Shown here piece by piece: positions 11,074 to 23,088 of a DNA stretch of 64,000 nucleotides. The notes under the pieces were generated by a model, which saw only the letters and a list, made by a program, of their open reading frames with translations, searched no databases and was not told the DNA's origin. This stretch comes from Ovis canadensis (lineage: Eukaryota; Chordata; Mammalia; Artiodactyla; Bovidae). Both the position numbers and the translations under genes were made by a program. Location of the stretch: positions 68,434,001 through 68,498,000 of the forward strand of contig NC_091262.1 in the NCBI RefSeq assembly GCF_042477335.2, read 5' to 3'. The stretch's first letter is position 1; each line of letters starts with the position of its first letter.

Positions 11074-12679
11074 GAAGCCTGAAAAAGCATTGGAACTTAA
11101 GTATTTTGGGTTCTGAGAGCTAGTAAATGGATGGAAAAACAAGCAAATACTGTCAGGTGTATTCTTCCCCTCCCCCCATTCTAAAGTTGTAGAAGTTGGA
11201 ACTTTTCCACTGTTTGGCCGCTGGTAGGGATAATATTAATGAAAGGAGTTCTGCTAAAGAAGACAAGTTCTCAAGATTATGTGCTCTGGAATAATTAGGG
11301 GTTACCGAAGATGGCTAATTAGTAGGTAGTATGAGATATTTGAAGTGAGAATTGAAAAGGGGATTTTTTTAGTGTCATGATATTTGGAAGTGATTTTACT
11401 TGCTTACCTATAATTGAATACGAAAAAGAATCTTATAAATCAAATGATAGAAAGTATGTGTGGCTTTTTTTCAAGAGAAAGATTAGTGGATGTATAAAAT
11501 AGATAAACAACAAGGTTCTTATTGTATAGTACACGAAACTGTGTATCAATCTTGGGTAATAATGTAAATAAAAGAAGAGAGAGAGGAGACCCTTCTGTGG
11601 TATGCCAGCAAATAATACCACATAAAATATAGGATTTAAAATTTTTTTTGAAAAATAGCCAGAGGGAGAAGAAAATAATTCCAGCCAAATGGTATTTTTT
11701 TTCCAAAAATATGAAGATGGTGCAAACATTTATGTAAATAAATAAAGTCCAGTTTCTGGAACGTAGCAAGTGCTTAATATATGGAAACTTTAAAAAGGTC
11801 AATCTGTATAAATATTCTGCTCAGCCTCTGAAAACAGTTGCCAAAGCCAGTGATTATGATAGTCTCTTTTTTTCCCAAACACTTTGAGTCTTTAGATTGG
11901 CTTATCTGTGGATGAGGCACAGAATGACTTAAGGATTGCAAAGGTAGTTGATTTGCAGTACTCAAACTCCTGACTTTCAGTCCTTAGTGATGACTTCAGA
12001 TTCTTGTATGTTCTATTTATGAAAAGAATAATAAACGATAGGATTTTGGTACCTCTGTCAGCATAAATACCTATAAAGAGATTAAGGTAATCAGATTTCT
12101 CATTTTTAATTGAGTATTTCTCATTTTTAATTTTATTAAAAATTAAGTCATCCTCCAAAAGAGCTTTTAAATGTTAAGATGGTATATTGAATTCTTAGAT
12201 AAATGTATCTCATAACTGAACTAAAACTTAAAATGTATGATGTAGAACTGTACTACTTCATGTACTGCTTATTCACATTTAATATATCATTTTTCTCTTG
12301 TGGACTTTATGCATCTCATTACAGTTTTATATAAGAAAGTGCAAAGTAGTAGAAAGGCGTGAGTTGAGAACAGAAGGAAGTTTTTGTTATTCTGAGAGAA
12401 TATCATGAGCACAGGCTCAGGCATGAGCATGTGTTGTCCTCTATAAATGACAATAAGGAATACTGTTGGATTAATACCTTTGGAAAGTTAAGTTGGGTCC
12501 AGATATATCACTCAGTCTTTCAACATTTATTGTGCTATTGTATACTAGACACTTTCAGATTCTAGGGACATAGTAGTGAACAAAACCAGGGACCCTGTTC
12601 TCAGTGAATTTAATATTTCAATAATTAATTTATGTGTAGCAGTGTTTTTCCATTTTTTTGACTGCAGCCCATAATAGGA

Positions 12680-12950
12680 CAGAGAAGGTGATGGCACCCC
12701 ACTCCAGTACTCTTGCCTGGAAAATCCCATGGATGGAGGAGCCTGGTAGGCTGCAGTCCATGGGGTCAGGAAGAGTCGGACACGACTGAGAGACTTCCCC
12801 TCCACTTTTTACTTTCATGCATTGGATAAGGAAATGGCAACCCACTCCAGTGTTCTTGCCTGGAGAATCCCAGGGACGGGGGAGCCTGGTGGGCTGTCGT
12901 CTATGGGGTCACACAGAGTCGGACATGACTGAAGTGACTTAGCCACTAGC
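12680..12950 (+). mobile_element. BOV-A2 SINE
   Basis: Two Bov-A monomers (each with CCCACTCCAGT..CTTGCCTGGA and AGAGTCGGACA) are joined by a CACTTTTTACTTTCATGCATTGG linker, the dimer typical of pecoran BOV-A2. Confidence 0.9.
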
Positions 12951-13159
12951 CGTAATAAGATGTACATGTAATATTGCAGTTCAATAATCTAGTAGTCAGA
13001 TTCTCTGTGTATTTCAACAGTATGGCCTTAATGTGTACAGTGCACTCTGATTTTTTTTCTATTCTGTATTTTTTCTTTAAAAAAATACACTGGTGCAAGG
13101 CATTCTGAAGTTTGAAAAATATTATTCAAAAGGTGAGATGATTATATTGTAGCATAACA

Positions 13160-13315
13160 GTGTAAATGAAGAGAATAGTTAATCTTTATAGCAAGGTATG
13201 TGTGATTATTTGGCATGAGGCTTAGAGAGGTTAAGTAACATGCTCAAAGTTCCCTAATGAGTAACTGGGCCAGATCTTTAATTCAGTTCTATCAGGCTTT
13301 AACCCAAGTGTTTTA
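13160..13315 (-). mobile_element. MIR SINE
   Basis: Pattern GAGGCTTAGAGAGGTTAAGTAACATGCTCAAAG with a following GTAACTGGGCCAG is typical of the complement of MIR. Confidence 0.6.
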
Positions 13316-13339
13316 TTATACAACTTCCCAATTGTTATG

Positions 13340-13400
13340 AGACTTTCCTTGTGGCTCAGACAGTAAAGCATCTGCCTACGATGCAGGAGACCTAAGCTAG
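13340..13400 (+). mobile_element. Bov-tA SINE, head only
   Basis: ACTTTCCTTGTGGCTCAGAC and ATCTGCCTACGATGCAGGAGA match the tRNA-derived head; the body is missing. Confidence 0.65.
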
Positions 13401-14079
13401 GTTTAGGACTCTGGGTGGGGAGGGTAAGGACTGTGATGCTTTTTTACTTATTAAACAGTGGATTAGGTGTCTATCATACCTCCATGTGTATTGTATCTCC
13501 ACGTATCGGTAGACCTGAGCCTTACTGTGAAGGAATTTGTAATCTGGAAAGGAAAAAACATCGAATGAGTATCATAAATGGGATTGTGTGCCATGGAAGA
13601 ATGCTGTAGAAGCATCACTGGGGGAAGCAAACTTATTTGGAGGATCTGGGAATACGTTTCAGTCAGGGATGTTTAAATTTGCCCAGGTTAGTTAGTGGGC
13701 TTCAGTTAGGTTGAAGGCTTTGAGTGGGGTAAAGAGTTGGAGCAGCATTCCAGACGGACAGAAGAAACTACATACGCTAAGGTCCTGAAGCTGAAATGAG
13801 CTGAACTGGAACACACAACAAAACTAGGTGAATGTGATATGTTAGAAAAAGGGCAACAAGAGACAGCCTTTTAAAGAGAAAGTCTTCATTACTGTTGGAC
13901 ACAGTGAAGAGTAGATCAGAAAGATGAATCAGAACATGTCCAGTTGGATTTATAAACAAAGAGATTGTGACTTTGGGAGAATTTCAGAGTAATGATGAAG
14001 AAGAATCCAAATTTAAGGGTAAATGGAGGATATAGAAAATCACTGTGGACAGTGACTTCAGCCATGAGATTAAAATACA

Positions 14080-14610
14080 CTTGCTCCTTGGAGGAAAGCA
14101 ATAACAAACCTAGACAGCGTATTAAAAAGCAGAGATATCACCTTGCCAACAATGGTCCGTACAGTCAAAGCTATGGTTTTGCCAGTAGTCAGGTACAGAT
14201 GTGAGAGTTGGGCCAAAAAAGGCTGAGAGCTGAAGAGTTGATGCTTTCAAATTGTGGTGCTGGAGAAGCCTCTTGAGAGTCCCTTGGACTGGAAGGAGAT
14301 CAAACCTAAGGAAATAAAGCAAATCAGCCCTGAATATTCATTGAAAGGACTGATGGTAAAGCTGAAGCTCTGGTACTTTGGTCACCTGATGCAAAGAGCC
14401 GACTCACTAGAAAGGACTCCAATGCTGGGAAAGATTGAAGGCAAAAGGAGAAGGGGGGCGGCAGAGGCAGGATGCTTAGATAGCATCACCGACTCAGTGG
14501 ACATGTATTAGAGCAAACTCCGGGAGATAGTGGAGGACAAAGGAGCCTGGTGTGCTGCAGTACATGAGGTCGGAAAGAGTTGGACACAACTTAGTAACTG
14601 AACAACAAGG
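14080..14610 (+). mobile_element. BovB LINE 3' end
   Basis: Sense-oriented end of the BovB ORF and tail (CTTGAGAGTCCCTTGGACTG, AACTCCGGGAGATAGTGGAG). An 85-codon open piece at 14254-14511 is ORF debris. Confidence 0.88.
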
Positions 14611-14664
14611 AGGTTGTAGAGCAGAGATAAGCTTAGACAGCTTCATTGTCTTTCTGTTGTACTT

Positions 14665-14790
14665 GAGTGTGTTAGTATGTTAGTTGCTCAGTCATGCCCG
14701 ACTCTTTGCGACCCCATGGACTGCAGTCCACCAGGCTCCTCTGTCCATGAGATTTTCCAGGCAAGGATACTGGGGTGGATTGCCATTGTA
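14665..14790 (-). mobile_element. Bov-tA SINE body
   Basis: Antisense core (TTGCTCAGTCATGCCCGACT, CCATGAGATTTTCCAGGCAAG) just downstream of a BovB piece. Confidence 0.85.
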
Positions 14791-15284
14791 CTTGAAACAA
14801 AATCTAAATCCTCAACATAGCTTATGATTGTCCTTTGTTTGTTTTATAAGTTAAGCTAAGTTATAGTATGTATATTATAAATTGTTATATAAAAGATATT
14901 TTTACATATTTGAAGGGTAATGGAAGTAATCTAATATGCTAAGAGAAACTGATAAGGAGAGCGTGAAGATAATTTAAGAAGCAACATGTTTGAGAAGTTA
15001 GGTTGGAGCAGTGATCCAAGTCATTAGTTCAGAGTTTGACCATTGATAGTAGCAGAGGTACTTCATCCACTGTGACCAAGGGAAGGAGGAAGACAAATAA
15101 TTGTTATGTATTTCAATTTTTATAGTAGTGCTTAGGGGTACAGAACAAATACTTAGAGAGCAAAAGGGAGGGAAGATTATAAAAGAGGGAAACACTTACA
15201 GGAAAACACGGGCAGAATACTTTTTGACATGAATCGAAGCGCTCCAGGGATTGAACCCGTGTCTCCGGGAATTTTTTTTTCCCC

Positions 15285-15535
15285 CAAATATTTATTTATT
15301 TGGTTGTGTTAGGTGTTAATTGCAGCACATGAGATCATCATTGCAGTGCACAGACTCTCTAGTTTTGGTGCTCAGGCTTTGTAGTTGTGGCACACAGGCT
15401 CCAGAGCTCAAGGGTTCAGCTTAGTTGTTCCGGCATGTGGGAATCTTAGTTCCCTGACGAGGGATCAAACCTGTGTCCCCTGCATTGTGAGGCAGATTCT
15501 TGACCCTGGACCAACAAGGAAGTCACAGCAGGTGG
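15285..15535 (-). mobile_element. CHR-type SINE with extended body
   Basis: Antisense: TTAGTTCCCTGACGAGGGATCAAACC is the complement of the CHR B-box region, preceded by the (GGCTCCAGAG, GTTGTGGCACACAGGC) body. Confidence 0.75.
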
Positions 15536-15614
15536 ATGTTTAACCTCTGGACTGCTGGGGAAGTTTGACATTGCTTTTTTTTCCCCTTCAACACTGCTTT
15601 TGAAAATAGACATT

Positions 15615-15715
15615 TAGGGACTTCCCTGCAGTCCCGTGGTCATGCTCCCATTGTAGGGGGGGCATGGGTTCGAAGCTCGGTCAGGGAACTAAAATCCTGT
15701 AAGCTGCAAAAAATG
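15615..15715 (+). mobile_element. CHR-type tRNA SINE
   Basis: GGGACTTCCCTGCAGTCC, GGGTTCGAAGCTCGGTCAGG and an A-rich tail. Confidence 0.75.
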
Positions 15716-16377
15716 ATAAAATAGGTGTTTACATGAGGAGGTTTACTTTGATATACTTACTAAAGACAAATTTTAGAAAGCATTCAAGTCAAATTGAGGG
15801 ATATTTAAGCAAATCCTTCCATACTGTCTCTTACTGATCTGTTTTTCTGTGAACATGCCAAACAAAGCAGTTATCTCGGAACATGCCCTTTCTGCTGTCT
15901 GTACTTTTCCTCTTCTAGAGAGCTGCATGAGGCTTTCCTGCTACCTCATCCTCTCTCTCATTCTTAGCACTTGATGCCACATATATGGAAGAAATTTACT
16001 TAGGGAAAAAAGCCTCCATCTCCCCACTGTAATGTCTGCTCCCTGGGATTTTGTTTTGTTCACAGCTAAATTGTCCTTCTCCATCTAGTATAGCCAGCAA
16101 AAAACTGGATGTTCATTATTTGAAGAGGGTAAAACCAGAGAAGTTGGCATAGCTGGTGGGAGGTGGGGCAGGGGTGAAGGGTCTTAGTGAAAATGGGAAA
16201 TTGAAAGAAAGTCTGTGTGTTGAATGGTACGATCACAAGCCTGGTTTGTCTTCTTTGCTCCCAGAATGCTTGTTGCCTTACTCAAGTTGAAACATTCTTC
16301 TTTGGCGAAACATAACCCAAGGGAAGCAGTGTAGAACACTGACATTTAATGGGTTCTACCCTCAGAGAAGGCCATCC

Positions 16378-16440
16378 TAAGAATTCCCAGTGGTTAGGAC
16401 TCTGAGCTTTCACTGCTAAGGGTGCAGCTTCGATTCCTGG
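16378..16440 (+). mobile_element. CHR-type SINE, head only
   Basis: AATTCCCAGTGGTTAGGACTC with CTTCGATTCCTGG; truncated 3'. Confidence 0.6.
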
Positions 16441-17154
16441 AAAATCTTACCTTTTTTCACCCCACATACCTTTTTTCAGTTATAAAAATGACTCTCTACA
16501 AGAGGGAGTAAATCAAGGAAGAAACAGATTTTGCTATAAATGAGATTCACCTCAGAGGATAAGTGAAAGGAATTCTTTATATCAAAATGAAGAGACAATC
16601 TTAGATAAGACAAGCAAATTTAAATTGTTGCAGAAGGTTGGATGGTTTCAGAAAGGACGGCACCAGAAGGGGAAATGGAATTGATCAGTATGAGTGACAG
16701 TTGTTTTGAAGGACCTTTTATAAGGTCTCTTCAAGGATGTGGAGTCAGTTTTCAAAGGCAGTGAAGCATATGAAAATGATAGATTTAAAGAGGTAGAAGC
16801 AAGGAAATGTGATTGTAGTATACAAAGTAGCTTGAAAAAAATGTTTACATAGACATACTAATGTAAACCTGAATATTGATTTAACCCCAGCCAAACAGAA
16901 CTACATTGGAAGCACATGAGAGGAAAGTTGTGCTTGTGTATATGGTATAACTAAACCTATGTTTTATCTAATTAGATAGCAAAAATCTAAAATTGAAAAG
17001 TCAGGAAATATTTTCAGATGAATACTGTATTGATTACCACCAGTTTTTTGAAGTCAAAGTGAATAAGTTTTTTTCCACCTCCTAAAATCTCTGCACAACA
17101 AATTCTAGATGCACTGTAAAGTTCATTTTTATTTTACTTGTTAATTTTAAAGTT

Positions 17155-17310
17155 GTTGTTTAGCCACTGAGTCATGTCTGACTCTCGTAACCCCATGGAC
17201 TGTAGCCCACCAGGCTTCTCTGTACATGGGATTTTCCAGGCAAGAATACTGGAGTGGGTTGCCATTTCCTCCTCCAGGGGATCTTCCCAACCCAGGCGTC
17301 AAACCCTGGA
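17155..17310 (-). mobile_element. Bov-tA SINE
   Basis: Antisense core from GTTTAGCCACTGAGTCATGTC through CAGGCAAGAATACTGGAGTGG to the B-box complement CGTCAAACCC. Confidence 0.85.
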
Positions 17311-17384
17311 GGAGACAGTTTTAAAGTATAACATCTTAAGTTTGGATAACACTTTTCAGGAACTTGTTTTAAGTGATCTCTTGA

Positions 17385-17570
17385 TTTATGTGAGTTTATA
17401 GTTTTAGGACCTTGGCATGCATTTATCTCATCCGATGTTCTCAACGGCCCTGTGAAGCAGATGGTATAAGTATTACTAGTCTCCTTTCGAAGTGAGGAAA
17501 GTAAGACTGACTAGAATCTCATCCTTTTAAGGGAGAGAAGTAGGACTCACCCTTCTCTACCCTCGTAATA
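17385..17570. mobile_element. MIR SINE
   Basis: CATGCATTTATCTCATCCGATGTTCTCAAC and GTGAGGAAAGTAAGAC fit the MIR core. Confidence 0.55.
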
Positions 17571-17639
17571 TTTACCAAACTAGTAATGAAAGAACTGGAA
17601 GTTCTAATTCCTAGTCTCTTGTATTTCCTCTTTTCTAAC

Positions 17640-19205
17640 TGAATTATAGTTTAGCTGTCTTCCAACAAAATTTTTTTTTGCTGTAGTAAAAACACATAAG
17701 ATAAAATTGACCTTCTTAACCTTTTTTTTTAAAGCTGCACAGCAAGGCAAACGTGGGAAATTGGTTCCCGACTAGAGAGTGAACATGCACCCCCTGCAGT
17801 GGAAGCGTGCGCTCTTAACCGCTTGATCACCAGAGGAAGTCTCTTAGCCGTTTCTCAGTGTACACTTCAGGAGTGTTGTGCATTTTCACATGGCTGTTTT
17901 AACAGATTTCCAGAACTTTTTCACTTTATACCCATGAAATTATACCCATTAAAACAACAACCCCCCTTTTCTCCATCTCTAGTTCCTCATAACCACCATC
18001 AGCTTTCTGTTTCTATGAATTTGACAACTCTAAATACCTCATATAAGTAGACTCATATAGCATTTGTCTTTTTGTGACAGGCTTTTTTCACTTAGCATAA
18101 TTTCCTCAGGGTTCATCCATGTAGTGTATGCTAGGATTTCCTTCATTTTAAAGACGATTGATATTCCGTTGTATGTGTGTATCACATTTTATTTATTTCT
18201 TCATCTGTGTTGGACATTTGGGTTGCTTACTCCTTTGACTGTTTTGGATAGTGAGGCTGTGAACGTGGCTATACAGATAGCTCTTTGAAACCTGGCTTTC
18301 AGTTAGTTTGACTATATACTCAGAAGTGGGATTTTGGATTATATGGTAGTTCTATTTTTAATTTTTTGAGGAAACCCCATTTTGTCTTCTATATCAGTTC
18401 CACCATCTTATAATCCCACCATAAGTGCACAGAGGTTCCAATTTCACCTCATTCTTGCCAAAACTTGCTTCCTGTTTTATCTATTTTTTGATAGTGGCCA
18501 TCCTAATGGGTGTGAGGTGATATTGTGAATTCCATTTGCATTTCTATGTTAATCAGTGATCCTGAGCATCTTTTCATGTGTGTTTTGGCCATTTGTGTGT
18601 CTTCTTTGGAGAAATGTCTGTTTAAATCATGTTTTTCATTTTTTAATTGAGTTTTTGTTGTTCGGTTATAGAAGTTCTTTATGTATTTTATGTATTAACT
18701 GCTAATTAGATATAAGATTTACAGATATTTCCTCCTATTTGGCCATTTGCCTTTTAACTTGTGTCCTTTGACGCACAGAAGTTTTAGTCTGATGTAGCTC
18801 CGTGTGTCTATTTTTGCTTTTGTTGCCTGTGCTTTTGGTATCATAGCGAGGAAAGCATTGCCAAGTTCACTTTCATGAAACTTTCCCCCTATGTTTTCTT
18901 CTAGGAGTTCTATCCATTTGGGGTTAATTTTTATATATGCTGTAAGTTAAGGGTTTTACTTCTTTTTTTTTTTTTTTGCATGTGACTATCCAGTTTTCCC
19001 AGCACCATTTGTTTAAGAGACTGTCTTTTCCCCATTGAGTAATCTTGTAACCCTTGTCCAACATTTCTGGGCTTTATGTTTTTATTCTATTGGTCTGTTT
19101 TATCTTTATGCTAGTACCACACTGTTGTCTTCTTCCTTTTGATAATAATTTTTTTATACCTTTGCCATTTTATGTCACAAGTTCAAAGTTAATGGTTGCT
19201 GTTAA
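17640..19205 (-). mobile_element. L1 LINE 3' portion, antisense
   Basis: Complement of L1 ORF2 end and 3' UTR (TTCACTTAGCATAATTTCCTC, CCAGCACCATTTGTTTAAGAG, TTCTATTGGTCTG). It is interrupted by a CHR SINE at 17715-17850 and adjoined by a BovB tail at 19219. Confidence 0.85.
17715..17850 (-). mobile_element. CHR-type SINE nested in L1
   Basis: AAAGCTGCACAGCAAGGC, then AGAGAGTGAACATGCACCCCC and CTTAACCGCTTGATCACCAG is a diverged antisense CHR unit. Confidence 0.6.
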
Positions 19206-19218
19206 GAATATACTGGTA

Positions 19219-19425
19219 CTAGTTCAGTTCAGTTCAGTCGCTCAGTCGTGTCTGCAGTTGTGTCCGACTCTCTGCGACCCCATGAACCGCAGCATGCCAG
19301 GCCTCCCTGTCCATCACCAACTCCTGGAGTTCACCCAAACTTGTGTTCATCAAGTCGGTGATGCCATCCAGCCGTCTCATCCTCTGTCGTCCCCTTCTCC
19401 TCCTGCCCCCAATCCCTTCCAGTTA
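19219..19425 (-). mobile_element. BovB LINE 3' tail
   Basis: Antisense, starting with the terminal AGTTCAGTTCAGTTCAGTCG repeats and running to CTGTCGTCCCCTTCTCCTCC. Confidence 0.88.
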
Positions 19426-20169
19426 GTAATTGCCATATTATGAAGTATATGTTAGAATAACTTATTTAAACATAACTTTAGTGTGTTTTTCTTTTGGTCC
19501 TGTGATTTTTGAAGTAATCAGAAAAATGATCTCCCTGAGGACAAGGCTGATGGTCTTAACTCTTTTTATAACACTATAATTGCAGGGTGTGGACTAATTG
19601 ATAGTCTGTGATGATTCAGGGGTGTGGTAAATTTGCTGATTCCAGGAAAACCTTATGTCCCACTTAAGTATGCAGTTAGAATAGGGCAGGTAGTAAATGA
19701 CTCAGACTGTATCAACGAACAATCTTTGTTTGTTTGTTTTGGCAGTATGCTTTGAAATAAAAAAACACAAAATAATGACTAATTTATGTCTGGAAAATTA
19801 ATCTTCAGTAGTGTCTTTTCTTTGATGTAGGGGACAAAAGAGACCAAAATAAGTTGAAAAGCTTCTGTGCCTTTTCCTAGGATCAAAATGGTAAACCTGG
19901 AAAAGTTGATGACGATAGTCAGTAGTTCAGTAGAAGGAAGCTGTTTTTTCCAGGTTTGATTGTTTATTATTTTTTCTCAAATTCCTCTTGTTCTACCCTG
20001 CTTACTTTCTTTTCACTTTCCCAATGCAGGCCCTCTTCATTCTGATCAAACTTTTCTCCTTGTCTTGGAACCAGTCCTAATTTCCATCTTCTTGTCTGTT
20101 AATAAGAAAGGTTGTTCTGTCAAGTCAAGTGGTCTAGTTCCTATTTTGAAATAATTTATCATTCCTTTT

Positions 20170-20290
20170 CTACCCACTCCAGTACTCTTGCCTGGAAAAT
20201 TCCATGGACTGAGAGGCTCCTCAGAACCTGGAGGCTACAGTCCATGGGGTTGCAAAGAGTCGGACACGACTGAGCGACTTCACTTTTCAA
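20170..20290 (+). mobile_element. Bov-tA SINE body
   Basis: CCCACTCCAGTACTCTTGCC to AGAGTCGGACACGACTGAGC. Confidence 0.85.
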
Positions 20291-21291
20291 CGTGAAGACT
20301 ACATTCTGTTGCATAAAGTTTTGCTAGATGCCTATGGTTTTCAATAGATTTCTCTAAATTTTGACTTGTTTCATTTGAAATTTTATATAATTGCTTTGCA
20401 TGTTTTTGATCTCTTTCCTACTAGTTCATAAGCCTTAGAATGAAAACTGTCTGTGTATTCTCTACAAGGAATGTAGTATATTGCTGGATATGCACCGAGT
20501 AGTGGTAACTTTTTGTCCACACCCAGCCTCGCCCAACCTCCCTTTGTCTTCACCCCTTCTCTACCTCCTTTTAAAAAAATATTCCCAGAGTTACCTGGCT
20601 ATAACTAATTCTTTCAGTGGCATTCAGCCTCAGATTCACTTGATTTAACATTTTAAATTTATCCTTTTTTTGGGAAAAATTTTGCTTCATACTGCATTTT
20701 GAAATGTGGTATAATAATACTGCATTTTATAAAAGATGCCCTTCATACACACACAAAGAATATATGGATAATATGGACTGAGGATGTGAAGTAGCATTTA
20801 AGAAAAAAAAGAAAATAGAAATTCAACCTCCTTGTAGTTAAAGAAACGTAGATCAAAATGAGGTAATACTTTGTTATTCAATTTTAATCAGATGAAAAAA
20901 ATTAAGTTTCTTGATACCTAGTGCTAACGAGGGGAGATGGAAAAATGAACATTCTTATGCATTGTTTGTGAGTTAGTTAGGAATGTACTTTTCTGCAAGT
21001 AATAGAAAAACCCATCTATTGATAATAGTTTAAGCAAATAGGGACTTACTTTCTCTTACAGTATATAGTTGGCATGTTAGCAGTTTTTGATGTCAGGGCT
21101 GGCATTTCTTCGTTTTTCTGGCCAGTTCTTTTGACCTTGTTAATATAGGTTGTTTCAAATATGTTCACATTCAAGGTAAGAATAAAGTGGTAGAGCCTAC
21201 ACTATTTGCTGACTGTCCTTTTTATCAAAAAAGCAAAATCTTTACAAGAGCTCTGCAGAAGATGTCTTTTTCAGTCTCATAATCCTTACAT

Positions 21292-21570
21292 GCTGCTGCT
21301 GCTGCTAAGTCGCTTCAATCATGTCTGACTCTGTGCGACCCCATAGACGGCAGCCCACCAGGCTCCCCCCTCCCTGGGATTCTCCAGGCAAGAACACTGG
21401 AGTGAGTTGCCATTTCCTTCTCCAGTGCTTGAAAGTGAAAAGTGAAAGTGAAGTTGCTCAGTCGTGTCTGACTCTTAGCAACCCCATGGACTGCAACCTA
21501 CCAGGCTCCTCCATCCATGGGATTTTCCAGGCAAGAGTACTGGAGTGGGTTGCCACTGCCTTCTCTGAAT
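21292..21570 (-). mobile_element. BOV-A2 SINE
   Basis: Antisense dimer that begins with a (TGC)n run, with two Bov-A monomers linked by AAAGTGAAAAGTGAAAGTGAAG. A 121-codon open frame across it is repeat-derived. Confidence 0.9.
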
Positions 21571-22324
21571 CCTTATGTGGGGTTAGGTATATTGCCACTC
21601 TGAACAAAAACAAGCATCAGCCCAAAATATTAGTTGGGCTAATATTAACACCAACTAATATTTTTAGTATATTTTATTTGGTATAAATTCTTACAGATCT
21701 GTGTGTATTATCTATATAATATATATGTAGTAGGTATCTTTCTATATTAACACAGGTGCACATATTTCTTTTATTATTTCATTGTATAGATACGGCATTT
21801 AGTCAGATGCTTTTTGTCTGATTATTTACCTAACATAAAATATGCACAATTCCCATTTGGTGCATTTTCCATGAATGTCCTTCAGAGACATCTTTTTAAT
21901 TGTTGCCAATTTGATATCTCATTGTTTTAATTCGCATCTTTATTAGTAAAGCTACAATCCTTTCATATGTATATTGGTCACTTGGATTTCTTTCTTTGAA
22001 TTACTACCTTTAAAGCCTTAATCCTCTCTTAAATTATATTGTACTGTGTTAACTGCTTATGTATTCGGAGTGTAGTTTAGGAGTAAATCAGTTTTATGGT
22101 CTGTTTAGTTTTGAGAATAATCCATAATTTTTAAAAAAGACATGCCCTATAATTTAATGAGTCAGTTTCCATTTAAACTGTTAGTGGAAGAGATGAAGTG
22201 AATTGTGAAAAAATAATAATTCTTTATTATTTTATGGCTTTAACTGTAAGATAACTTAATTTAAAAGATTTTGCGAAGTAATTATCCAGATGGTAAAACT
22301 TTCATAAGTACAGTTTTTTGTGCT

Positions 22325-22445
22325 TGTTTTCGTTGTTCTGTTGGCTGCATGGCTTATGGGACCTAAGTTCCCCAACCAAGGATCAAACCCAGGGCCCCGG
22401 CAGTGAGAGCACCGAGTCTTCAATCACGGGGTTGCAGGGAATTCT
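22325..22445 (-). mobile_element. CHR-type tRNA SINE
   Basis: Antisense: CTAAGTTCCCCAACCAAGGATCAAACCC is the complement of the CHR B-box segment. Confidence 0.75.
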
Positions 22446-23088
22446 CTCATAAATATGTTTTTAATAATGTGTATTCACTTTAAAAGCCACTCTTTAATTT
22501 TTTAAAATAATACATGTCTTCTATAATAAAATCTTCTAGAATTAAAAGTTATAAATATATTTCAATAATATTAACCTTCTCTTTTCTAAAAATCTGCATT
22601 GAGCTATGTTACGCATTTCCCTCTGGAACATTTATGTCCATTACCACAGTTTGTTTTATTAGTTTTGCCTTTAGCCTCCAGGACAGATATTAAAAATATT
22701 GCTGTTTGCCAGGATTGGTAGCAGGATAGAATTCAGACATTAAATTTTAGATTCTTAGCTAGCTGAGAAGCATTGAATTCAAGATATGGTTGCTTCTTTA
22801 GGGAACTAGCACAATATTCAGTTGTTTTATAGATGAAAGAACTAGTTTTTGCTCAGTCAACAATAAAGTGGCAGAATTTTGGAAAATTTTATGTTATAGA
22901 ATTTAATTTATAATGTAAAAACTACTAAACCTGAGTATGACTTACAGGAGAGCTCAAGAATCAAGTTAATATATTCTTTTAATAGCTAACAGGCTTTTAA
23001 AAGATGGCTTTGATAGTGCCAAATAAACATTTGGAAGATGTTTCTCTTTGTTTCCACAGATCATTAACTGAAGGCGAAATAAACAGCT

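Larger units (their letters stand above)
10326..23059 (+). other. PRPF39: PRPF39 intron 1 (12.7 kb)
   Basis: The intron runs from the presumed exon 1 donor to the acceptor TTTCCACAG ending at 23059. Besides the repeats listed separately it holds the GC-rich tail of the CpG island (to about 10600), a 53-base tandem duplication (10981-11073) and AT-rich single-copy sequence at 11090-12660, 12960-13330, 13410-14080, 14800-15220, 15730-16370, 16450-17150, 19440-20160, 20300-21280, 21580-22320 and 22450-23050. I see no coding exons or RNA genes there. Confidence 0.7.

Noticed and set aside
21321-21686. 121-codon plus-strand frame
   Set aside because: Reads entirely through an antisense BOV-A2 SINE into AT-rich intron.
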